DNA of 7,056 nucleotides, from contig VBFX01000158.1 in NCBI GenBank assembly GCA_005889395.1, positions 1 through 7,056 on the forward strand, given 5' to 3'. Below the pieces are notes generated by a model that was not told where the DNA came from, searched no databases, and saw only the letters and a list, made by a program, of their open reading frames with translations. This document shows positions 1-4,756 of this stretch, piece after piece. Position numbers and translations under genes: made by a program. Numbering within the stretch: the stretch's first letter is position 1; every line of letters starts with the position of its first letter. Source of the stretch: Chloroflexota bacterium. GTDB taxonomy: Bacteria > Chloroflexota > Dormibacteria > CF-121.

Positions 1-150
1 GAAGGCGACCCGGTAGTCATCGATCTGGTGGCTGGTCCCAAAGATGTTCGCGATGACCAGTTCGCGCACGGCACCGAGCACGCGGCTGAGGCCGTAGGCG
101 ACCAGGATGAGCGTCGCGGCCGACGCGATGCGCCGCCGCTCGCTGGACAT
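1..150 (-). CDS. murJ: Lipid II flippase MurJ (MviN family), N-terminal fragment
   Basis: Only the first 50 codons are present; the gene runs off the left edge. The translation begins MSSERRRIASAATLILVAYG and continues with LSRVLGAVRELVIANIFGTS followed by a Q-I-D-D-Y-R-V-A-F stretch. This matches the start of MurJ proteins: a first transmembrane helix, the S-R-x-L-G-x-x-R-E loop motif and the D-A-F/Y-x-V-A-F entry to helix 2. In the family MurJ moves lipid II across the cytoplasmic membrane for peptidoglycan synthesis. The ATG at 150-148 is chosen because an in-frame TAA lies just upstream and the conserved region starts right after it. A GAGGAG at 175-170 is too far away for this start (19 bases) and is better placed for an out-of-frame ATG at 160, while a GATAAT lies 8 bases upstream, so the mRNA may be nearly leaderless. 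It follows rpsT on the same strand. Identification rests on a short fragment. Confidence 0.8.
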   Translation of the reverse strand, partial: MSSERRRIASAATLILVAYGLSRVLGAVRELVIANIFGTSHQIDDYRVAF

Positions 151-158
151 TGGGTGCC

Positions 159-164
159 ATTATC
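159..164 (-). promoter_or_regulatory. Candidate -10 hexamer for murJ
   Basis: On the minus strand the sequence reads GATAAT, one mismatch from TATAAT, and ends 8 bases before the murJ ATG. Transcription would start within one or two bases of the start codon, giving a leaderless or nearly leaderless mRNA. No convincing -35 is visible 16-18 bases upstream. The assignment is supported mainly by similar spacing at rpsT and at the RpiB-family gene. Confidence 0.35.
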
Positions 165-200
165 GCGCTCTCCTCGCTCGACGCTTGAGTGCGAAACAAT

Positions 201-229
201 TCCCTCCCGCTTGGGAAGGGTCAGAGGGG
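201..229. repeat. GC-rich palindromic repeat, copy A (rpsT-murJ spacer)
   Basis: The plus strand reads TCCCTCCCGCTTGGGAAGGG followed by TCAGAGGGG. CCCTCCC and GGGAAGGG pair around a GCTT loop, with one bulge. It closely resembles copy B at 3119-3154, with the same order of blocks and the same orientation. It resembles the short GC-rich palindromes commonly scattered between bacterial genes. It lies 20 bases past the rpsT stop, so it could act as an end-of-message stem-loop for rpsT, but the following minus-strand bases (AATTGTTTCG) are a poor U-tract, so a classical intrinsic terminator is uncertain. Confidence 0.6.
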
Positions 230-248
230 CTGCTCTCGCCCGGGTCGG

Positions 249-611
249 CTAGGCCTTGGTTTTCGCCGGCTTGGCCGCCGGTTTTCTCACGCCGGCCGCC
301 GCAGGGGCCGCCGTCTTGGTCGACGCGTTAGCCGGCGCCGGCCTGTCGGCCGAGAGCTTCGCGAGCGCGCTCATCAGGCGAGCCTTGCGACGGGATGCAT
401 TGTTGGCGTGAAGGACGCCCTTCTCGGCTGCCTTATCGAGCGCGCTGATGGCGCGGCGGACTTCCTCGCTAGTTAGGCTGGCCGCCTCCGGCAGGGCGGG
501 GCGCCGCGCGCGCGAAACCAGGGTCTTGACCGCCGAGCGGGTGGACCGATTCCGATCGCGCTTGCGCAGCGAAGCACGCACGCGCTTCTTGGCCGATTGG
601 GTGTTCGCCAT
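249..611 (-). CDS. rpsT: 30S ribosomal protein S20
   Basis: The 120-residue product is S20, a primary 16S rRNA-binding protein of the small subunit. It starts MANTQSAKKRVRASLRKRDR and continues with the basic helical pattern N-R-S-x-R-S-A-V-K-T, then A-I-S-A-L-D-K-A-A-E-K-G-V-L-H-x-N-N-A-S-R-R-K-A-R-L, which is diagnostic. The open frame extends 14 codons upstream, but the family always starts at M-A-N, so ATG 611-609 is chosen. Typical S20 is about 85-90 residues; here roughly 30 residues rich in Ala, Pro and Lys are added at the C terminus, probably a disordered basic tail. A perfect TATAAT lies 10 bases upstream of the ATG and there is no Shine-Dalgarno sequence. A tnpB element sits immediately upstream, where holA would otherwise be the neighbour. 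Confidence 0.95.
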   Translation of the reverse strand: MANTQSAKKRVRASLRKRDRNRSTRSAVKTLVSRARRPALPEAASLTSEEVRRAISALDKAAEKGVLHANNASRRKARLMSALAKLSADRPAPANASTKTAAPAAAGVRKPAAKPAKTKA

Positions 612-621
612 GCGAGCGGTG

Positions 622-627
622 ATTATA
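622..627 (-). promoter_or_regulatory. Consensus -10 box (TATAAT) of rpsT
   Basis: The minus strand reads TATAAT, a perfect consensus, ending 10 bases before the rpsT ATG. The predicted transcript would have a leader of only a few bases. No good -35 is found at 16-18 bases; the nearest candidate, TTGGTC at 653-648, has a 20-base spacer and lies in the putative tnpB right-end hairpin. The insertion may therefore have replaced the original -35 region. Confidence 0.5.
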
Positions 628-634
628 GGACAAC

Positions 635-660
635 GGCATACTTGGCGGACCAAGGATGCC
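635..660 (-). repeat. Imperfect palindrome, putative right-end hairpin of the tnpB element
   Basis: On the minus strand, GGCAT, one base, CTTGG, a TCCG loop, CCAAG, one base and ATGCC form two 5-bp stems separated by a single mismatch and closed by a tetraloop. It begins three bases after the tnpB stop codon. IS200/IS605-type elements carry a subterminal hairpin at this position. No U-run follows, so it is unlikely to be a simple terminator. The exact element boundary, expected between here and the rpsT start, cannot be fixed from a single sequence. Confidence 0.5.
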
Positions 661-800
661 TTCTCAGGCGACGCACGCCCCTGTGGGCCACGTTAATGCC
701 TGACGGCTCAAGCCGAGCCGGAGAATGTTACGCGCCGCGTTCGTGTCGCGGTCGATGACCAGGCCGCATGCGGGGCATCGGTGAATCCGCTCCGAGAGCC
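635..800 (-). ncRNA. Possible omega RNA (reRNA) scaffold at the 3' end of tnpB
   Basis: TnpB nucleases of the IS200/IS605 superfamily use a guide RNA made from the 3' end of tnpB through the right end, with the guide taken from the adjoining DNA. Here the last part of tnpB plus the hairpin at 635-660 is the expected location. The 5' boundary given is approximate. Nothing beyond position and the terminal hairpin supports it, and the nuclease itself may be defective. Small-RNA reads ending just below position 635 would be the direct test. Confidence 0.25.
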
Positions 801-1704
801 GCTTCGGGACCAGAACGCCGCAGCCCGAGCAGGTCTGCGAGGTCCCACCGGGCGGCACCCTGATCAGCCGAGTACCAGCTTCTGCCGCTTTGTACTCGAG
901 GATCGTCAGGAACGCTGCCCAGCCTTGATCAGCCACGTCTTTCGCCAAGGGTCCACGAATCAGTCCGCCAACGTTCAGGTCCTCGACCGCGATCAAGCCG
1001 AAGTCGGACACCAGACGTCGGGTCAGTTTGTGGGCATGGTCATACCGGAGGTTGCGAATCCGCTCGAAGTGACGGGCGAGAAGGAGTCGCGCCGCGCGTC
1101 GCCCACACGAGCCTTTCTGCCGTCGAGACAGCCGCCTCTGGGCAAGCCGCAACTTCCGCATCGCCACGCGATAAGCGCGAGGGCCGAAAATCGGCTCGCC
1201 GGTGGAGAGGGTGGCAAAGTACTGAATGCCGAGATCTAGTCCTACGGGTGGCAGTTTCTTGGCGAGGATCCGTCGCGATATGGACGCTCGCAGCGAAAAG
1301 CACGCGTACCATCGTCCCGCCACTCGTCTCACGGTGACCAAACGGACCACCGCCGATGTCGGGAGCGACCGATGCCACTTCACCTTGATCTGGCCGATTC
1401 CCGGTAAGGCGAGACGGCCGTCGCGAAGACGAAAGAAAGCCGCAAAGGCCCGATCCAGTCGGCGAATTGGGTCCCGCATGGCCGAGCAATTCATGTTGGC
1501 CGGCCCCAAGCCGGCCGCGCGAACAGCCGTTAGCTCCCGAAACTGCTGGTAGAGGGTGACCGAGCGACGCCGGCCCCGCCACTCGTATCGCCGCTGTTCA
1601 AGCGCAGCGTTGTAGAGCTGGCACGCGAACCCGAGCTGGGCTTCAAGCGCGAGCCGAAGGCGGACCGTCGGATAAATCCGGTAGCGGTAGGTCCGCCAAA
1701 GCAT
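664..1704 (-). CDS. tnpB: RNA-guided nuclease TnpB (IS200/IS605 superfamily OrfB), probable internal deletion
   Basis: The product is TnpB, the RuvC-type nuclease encoded by IS605/IS1341-like elements. With the start at 1704 (MLWRTYRYRIYPT, 346 residues) it shows the N-terminal R-T-Y-R-Y-R motif, G-L-D-L-G with catalytic Asp157, I-A-V-E-D-L-N with Glu241, a zinc finger (Cys292, Cys295, Cys310, Cys313) and D-R-D-T-N-A-A-R-N with Asp320. All key nuclease residues are therefore present. Upstream ATGs at 1737 and 1719 are possible; 1704 matches the family start and has GAGGA 4 bases before it. Around residues 90-96 the text A-F-F-R jumps directly to L-R-D-G-R-L-A-L, skipping the K/R-A-G-x-x-P-G-x-P-R-F stretch that relatives have there, so about 30 residues seem to be missing in frame. 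No tnpA is present. The gene lies between holA and rpsT. Confidence 0.9.
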   Translation of the reverse strand: MLWRTYRYRIYPTVRLRLALEAQLGFACQLYNAALEQRRYEWRGRRRSVTLYQQFRELTAVRAAGLGPANMNCSAMRDPIRRLDRAFAAFFRLRDGRLALPGIGQIKVKWHRSLPTSAVVRLVTVRRVAGRWYACFSLRASISRRILAKKLPPVGLDLGIQYFATLSTGEPIFGPRAYRVAMRKLRLAQRRLSRRQKGSCGRRAARLLLARHFERIRNLRYDHAHKLTRRLVSDFGLIAVEDLNVGGLIRGPLAKDVADQGWAAFLTILEYKAAEAGTRLIRVPPGGTSQTCSGCGVLVPKRLSERIHRCPACGLVIDRDTNAARNILRLGLSRQALTWPTGACVA

Positions 1705-1746
1705 CGTGTCCTCGGCCATGCTTCCTACATGCTGCAACCGATTAGC

Positions 1747-1760
1747 GACAGCTGCCTGTC
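1747..1760 (-). repeat. Small perfect hairpin, candidate left-end structure of the tnpB element
   Basis: The 14 bases GACAGGCAGCTGTC (minus strand) form a 5-bp perfect stem with a 4-base loop. It lies between the tnpB start and the holA stop, where an IS200/IS605 left-end hairpin would be expected. The short stem could arise by chance. A TTGACA overlaps it at 1762-1757 but has no -10 at suitable spacing. Confidence 0.3.
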
Positions 1761-1790
1761 AAGCCGTAGGAAATTCAAATGGCCGGCGCT

Positions 1791-2777
1791 CTAGCCCGCG
1801 GCGCTCAGGACCTGCTCGAGGATGAATCCTTCGACCGCAAGCCGAGCGTCCAGCTCCCCGAGCTTGATTTGTTCCTCGATGCGCAGGAGATCGTGGAATC
1901 CGCGGTCGAGCTCGGCCGCGTTGTAATCGGCAGCCTGGCGAAAGGCCTTTTCGAGGACAAAGGGATGATCCGTTGATCGCGCCTGCAGGTCCGCCAAGGA
2001 CCCGCCACGGTCGCGGACCGCGCGCGCCTGCAGTAGCCGGCGCCAGTGGCTGACCAGCGTGTACAGCAGCCAGGTAGGCTCCCGCCCGTCGTCCAGGAGC
2101 GACTGCAGAACGCCCGCCACCGCGCCCGGGCGGCCGCTCGCCAGCGAGTCGGTCAGGGCGAAGATCTCTTCTTCGCGACTGTCGCTGACCAGGACGCGCA
2201 CGGCGTCGTCGTCGATGCGCGTCGATGGCGAGGCGTAGAGCGCGAGCTTCACGATCTCCTGGTCGAGGAGCCGCAGGTCCGGCTGCGATCGCTCCAGGAG
2301 CAGGCGCACCGCTGCCGGCGTGATCGAAAGCCCGCGCTCCTCCGCCAACTTGCGCACCCACCCGGCCCGGTCCGATCGCCGCGGCGGCTCATAGCGCTGG
2401 ATCCGGGCGCGCTTGTCGCGTTCCATGGCCGCGACGACTTTGAAGATCGGATTGCTGGGTGCCACCAGGGCATGCGCAACCAGCACGAGGTGCGTGGAGT
2501 CGGGTGTTCCCTCCAGGTAGGCGGCGGCGCGCTCGGCCCCGGCTCCCTTGTCCCGCTTGCCGGCCAGCAGGCCCCAGTCGCGCAGGACGAGAACGCGCAG
2601 CGCGTCGATGAACGGCAAGGTGCCGGCCTTTTCCGCGAAGGCGTCGGCATTGAGCGCCTCCGCCTGGATGTCTTCGTAGTTGAACTCCAGCGTCAACCCG
2701 GCGCGCAACGGCAGGAGGAGGTCCCGCGCCGCACGGTCGACGAGATAGCTCTCGCCTCCGTGAATGAGGGTGATCAC
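1791..2777 (-). CDS. holA: DNA polymerase III subunit delta
   Basis: The 328-residue product is the delta subunit of the clamp loader, which opens the beta sliding clamp during DNA replication. The N terminus (MITLIHGGESYLVDRAARDL) is the characteristic delta opening, with a degenerate G-x-E-x-Y-L loop instead of a Walker A motif. This is followed by the P-F-I-D-A-L-R-V-L-V-L-R-D strand region, a middle segment with the L-A-E-E-R-G-L-S-I-T-P-A-A-V-R-L-L-L-E-R pattern, and a C-terminal helical domain with F-A-L-T-D-S-L-A-S-G-R and W-L-L-Y-T-L-V-S-H-W-R-R-L-L-Q-A-R. Length matches the family. The start codon is GTG at 2777-2775, overlapping the stop of the upstream dehydratase gene as GTGA, with no clear Shine-Dalgarno, so translation is probably coupled. 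Delta proteins diverge strongly in sequence, but motif order and length fit. Confidence 0.93.
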   Translation of the reverse strand: MITLIHGGESYLVDRAARDLLLPLRAGLTLEFNYEDIQAEALNADAFAEKAGTLPFIDALRVLVLRDWGLLAGKRDKGAGAERAAAYLEGTPDSTHLVLVAHALVAPSNPIFKVVAAMERDKRARIQRYEPPRRSDRAGWVRKLAEERGLSITPAAVRLLLERSQPDLRLLDQEIVKLALYASPSTRIDDDAVRVLVSDSREEEIFALTDSLASGRPGAVAGVLQSLLDDGREPTWLLYTLVSHWRRLLQARAVRDRGGSLADLQARSTDHPFVLEKAFRQAADYNAAELDRGFHDLLRIEEQIKLGELDARLAVEGFILEQVLSAAG

Positions 2778-3112
2778 GGCGCGACAAAGGCGCGGTCGAT
2801 CTTCGCCGCCATGTAGAAATCGCTTTCCGTCAATCCATCGATCTTGTGCGTCCAGAGATAGGCGCGTACCTCACCCCATCGCACGTACAGATCTGGATGG
2901 TGGTTTTCCGCCTCGGCGACGGGCGTGATCCGGTTGACAAAGTCGACCGCTTCGACCCAGTTCTTGACCTTGAACGACTTGATCAGCTTCTTGTCGTCTT
3001 CGACCCGCCAGCCATCGAGCTGCGCTGAGAGGGGGGCAATCTGCTCATGGGTCAGCGGCGGCGTGCCGCCCCGGCACGGGATGCACTTGTTGTCGGCGAG
3101 ACTGGTCGCCAT
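2774..3112 (-). CDS. Pterin-4a-carbinolamine dehydratase
   Basis: The 112-residue product belongs to the PCD/PhhB/DCoH family, which dehydrates 4a-hydroxytetrahydropterin to quinonoid dihydropterin and so recycles tetrahydropterin cofactor. The signature is E-N-H-H-P-D at residues 69-74, followed by W-G-E-V-R-A-Y-L-W-T-H and G-L-T-E-S-D-F-Y-M-A-A-K-I-D. The N terminus has a C-I-P-C pair (Cys10, Cys13) before G-G-T-P-P-L-T, a form seen in many bacterial relatives. ATG 3112-3110 is chosen: it overlaps the upstream stop as TGATG, and GGAGG at 3125-3121 lies 8 bases before it. That ribosome binding site lies inside palindromic repeat copy B. The middle gene of a three-gene operon. No aromatic amino acid hydroxylase is in view; many bacteria with this protein lack one, so a role in pterin or molybdopterin metabolism is possible but unproven here. 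Confidence 0.93.
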   Translation of the reverse strand: MATSLADNKCIPCRGGTPPLTHEQIAPLSAQLDGWRVEDDKKLIKSFKVKNWVEAVDFVNRITPVAEAENHHPDLYVRWGEVRAYLWTHKIDGLTESDFYMAAKIDRAFVAP

Positions 3113-3573
3113 CAGTCTTCCCTCCCCCGCTTGCGGGGGACGGCAGGGTGGGGGCTCTCGACTTTGGCGATCGTCGCGCGCTCCGCCTCGTCGGGTTCGG
3201 TCTCGAGCCACGCGTCGCAGATCTCTTTTGCCACCGCTTCGGGTGTGGCGCGCAGGCTCATCACCAGGATATTGGCGTCATTCCATTTCCGAGCGCCTCT
3301 GGCCGTCTGCGCATCGCCGCAAAGGGCGGCTCGGATGCCGCGAACCTTGTTGGCCGCGATCGACACGCCCGTCCCGGTCCAGCAGAAGAGCACGCCCTGC
3401 TCGCATGCACCCGACGCGACCCGCTCCCCGACCTCCCGCCCGACGTCGACCCAGTCCATCGGCTGGCCGTTGAGCGGGCCGTGCAACTCCACGTCGAGGC
3501 CGCCCCGGCGCAGGTGATCCACCACCGAATCGGTGACGGGCGTCCGTTCGTCACTTCCTACCGCAATCTTCAT
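3112..3573 (-). CDS. RpiB/LacA/LacB family sugar-phosphate isomerase-like protein
   Basis: The 153-residue product has the RpiB fold signature: M-K-I-A-V-G-S-D at the start, G-V-L-F-C-W-T-G-T-G-V-S-I-A-A-N-K-V-R-G-I-R-A-A-L (residues 60-84) and A-R-K-W-N-D-A-N-I-L-V-M-S-L-R (94-108). In the family these bind sugar phosphate and interconvert ribose-5-phosphate and ribulose-5-phosphate, or related aldoses. Cys64 lines up with the catalytic cysteine of the E. coli type. The D-H-A/x-G motif near residue 8 is D-E-R, and the H of the usual H-N-D/E-x-N is Trp98, so the enzyme may act on another substrate. Start ATG 3573-3571 is chosen because the fold begins there. The last dozen residues (P-H-P-A-V-P-R-K-R-G-R-E-D) are encoded by palindromic repeat copy B. 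First gene of the operon with the dehydratase and holA. Confidence 0.85.
   Translation of the reverse strand: MKIAVGSDERTPVTDSVVDHLRRGGLDVELHGPLNGQPMDWVDVGREVGERVASGACEQGVLFCWTGTGVSIAANKVRGIRAALCGDAQTARGARKWNDANILVMSLRATPEAVAKEICDAWLETEPDEAERATIAKVESPHPAVPRKRGRED
3119..3154. repeat. GC-rich palindromic repeat, copy B (isomerase-dehydratase junction)
   Basis: The plus strand contains CCCTCCCCCGCTTGCGGGGG followed by ACGGCAGGGTGGGGG. CCCCCGC and GCGGGGG form a 7-bp stem with a TT loop. It shares layout and orientation with copy A at 201-229. It is coding: it encodes the C-terminal residues of the RpiB-family protein, and its minus-strand GGGAGGG is the Shine-Dalgarno sequence of the next gene. 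Confidence 0.65.
3121..3125 (-). promoter_or_regulatory. Ribosome binding site of the dehydratase gene within the repeat
   Basis: GGAGG lies 8 bases before ATG 3112-3110. It is part of the arm of palindromic repeat copy B, so folding of the repeat in mRNA could hide it until ribosomes translating the upstream gene unwind it. This fits the 1-base TGATG overlap between the two genes. Confidence 0.6.
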
Positions 3574-4756
3574 GCCCACTGCCCAGAATAGTCGCATTCG
3601 ACGTTATTCCCCCGTGGTCCTCAATCGATTCAGGCCACTGCGGGGAGTGACCGCCTGGCTTCCGATCGCCGTCGTGGTCATGACCGGAGCACTGGCGCTG
3701 CGCAATCTGGCGGGCGTGGTGCAATTCGCGCTGCACCGGGCCTTCGAAGGCGATTTCGCCGTCTACTACATCTTCGCCCGGGTGGGGCTCCACCACGGCT
3801 GGGGATCGCTATACGACTCCACCGCTATGCGCCAGGAGTGGCTCGCGCTCGGGTCGGCGTTTTTGTATCCGCCCCTCTATCCTCCGACGCTGGCCTGGCT
3901 TGTCGCCCCATTCGCCGCGTTGCCGTTTGCCGTGGGGTACGCGCTCTGGAACGTCCTGCTGGCCGCCTCGCTGCTCGTCACCTGGTGGCTCACCGTTCCT
4001 CCATCGAGCCGATTGGTCCGCCTGGGGCAGCTGGCGTTTGCCGTCGCCATGCCCTCCATCGCGTTTGGCTTGCTGCTGGGCCAGGTCGTGATCGCGGTGG
4101 CGGCGGTCGTGTCGATTTCCTGGTGGCTCTTGCGGCATGACCGGCCGCTCGCCGCTGGGCTCGTCCTCTCGCTGATTGCGATCAAGCCGCAGCTCGCCTT
4201 GCTGTTGCCATTCACGCTGCTGGTCGCCGGCCAGTCGCGGGCGTTCCTCGGTTGGGCAGCCGGCTCGCTGGTCATGCTGGGCGCCGCGCTGGCCACCATC
4301 GGCATTGGCGGCCTCGAGACGTACGCGATTCTCCTGGCGGGTAGTGCGCACTATCTTGGGGCGATGATGGTCCACCCGCAGCTCACGCTGCCGGGCCTGC
4401 TCGGCAGCAGCTCGGCCGCGGCGCTCGTCCAGGTCCTCGTGATCGCGATCACGCTGGGCCTCGTATGGCGACGCCGCGGGTCCGGTCTGGAGTTTCCATT
4501 CGCCGCCGGCGTGTGCGCATCATTGCTGATCGCCAGTTTCCTGCACGCGCAGGACGTCGGCGTCTTGCTTCCGGCCGCCTGGTTATGGCTGCGCACCGCG
4601 CCTCGGGGGGCTGAACGGGTGCTGGGACTGACCGGCTTTCTGGCCTCGCTTCTGCTGACGACACCGCTCCCCCTCATGCTTGTGCTCGCTGGGTGGGTCG
4701 CCGGTGAGGCGAAGCCCGCCTATGGAACCGCGGCCGGCGTCCTCGTAAAGATGTAG
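3572..4756 (+). CDS. DUF2029/GT87-like polytopic membrane mannosyltransferase
   Basis: The 394-residue product is strongly hydrophobic, with about ten predicted membrane helices, the first at residues 28-50. The first outer loop has E-G-D-F-A-V-Y-Y (Asp61), then G-W-G-S-L-Y-D and F-L-Y-P-P-L-Y-P-P (98-105). Later come L-L-L-G-Q (167-171), A-I-K-P-Q-L-A-L-L-L-P-F (203-214) and F-L-H-A-Q-D-V-G-V-L-L (323-333). This order matches the DUF2029/GT87 family, GT-C fold enzymes that transfer mannose from polyprenyl-phosphate donors to envelope glycolipids; Asp61 would be the catalytic base. The start is uncertain: ATG 3572 shares CATG with the divergent gene and has no Shine-Dalgarno, while GTG at 3614 or 3647 would still keep the first helix. 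It is the only plus-strand gene, and its end overlaps the convergent membrane gene by 37 bases. The actual sugar and acceptor cannot be told. Confidence 0.85.
   Translation: MPTAQNSRIRRYSPVVLNRFRPLRGVTAWLPIAVVVMTGALALRNLAGVVQFALHRAFEGDFAVYYIFARVGLHHGWGSLYDSTAMRQEWLALGSAFLYPPLYPPTLAWLVAPFAALPFAVGYALWNVLLAASLLVTWWLTVPPSSRLVRLGQLAFAVAMPSIAFGLLLGQVVIAVAAVVSISWWLLRHDRPLAAGLVLSLIAIKPQLALLLPFTLLVAGQSRAFLGWAAGSLVMLGAALATIGIGGLETYAILLAGSAHYLGAMMVHPQLTLPGLLGSSSAAALVQVLVIAITLGLVWRRRGSGLEFPFAAGVCASLLIASFLHAQDVGVLLPAAWLWLRTAPRGAERVLGLTGFLASLLLTTPLPLMLVLAGWVAGEAKPAYGTAAGVLVKM
3585..3590 (-). promoter_or_regulatory. Candidate -10 hexamer of the rpiB-like operon
   Basis: The minus strand reads TATTCT, one mismatch from TATAAT, ending 11 bases before the isomerase ATG; only weak G-rich sequence lies between. 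It would give a leader of about 4 bases. It lies inside the 5' end of the divergent plus-strand gene if that gene starts at 3572. No clear -35 was found. Confidence 0.3.

Larger units (their letters stand above)
664..1780 (-). mobile_element. Solo-tnpB (IS1341-like) element
   Basis: The element comprises tnpB, a putative right-end hairpin just past its stop (635-660) and a small hairpin in the 53-base spacer before holA (1747-1760). It separates two housekeeping genes, holA and rpsT, without damaging either reading frame. No tnpA lies in the window, so it would need a helper transposase in trans or is immobile. Terminal inverted repeats and target duplications are not expected for this superfamily. 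The left boundary probably lies between 1738 and 1790 and the right boundary between 611 and 640, so the listed ends are approximate. Confidence 0.6.

Noticed and set aside
635..660. Hairpin after tnpB as a Rho-independent terminator
   Set aside because: No run of T follows on the minus strand (TTGTCCTATAATC), and its position fits an element-end hairpin better.
1757..1762. TTGACA (minus strand) as the -35 of a tnpB promoter
   Set aside because: No -10-like hexamer lies 16-18 bases downstream; the only candidate, GCTAAT, is 10 bases away, too close.
2046..2816. Long plus-strand open frame (256 codons) opposite holA
   Set aside because: It is antisense to a clear holA; its translation is rich in Arg, Gln and Gly with no recognisable domain, as expected for the complement of GC-rich coding DNA.
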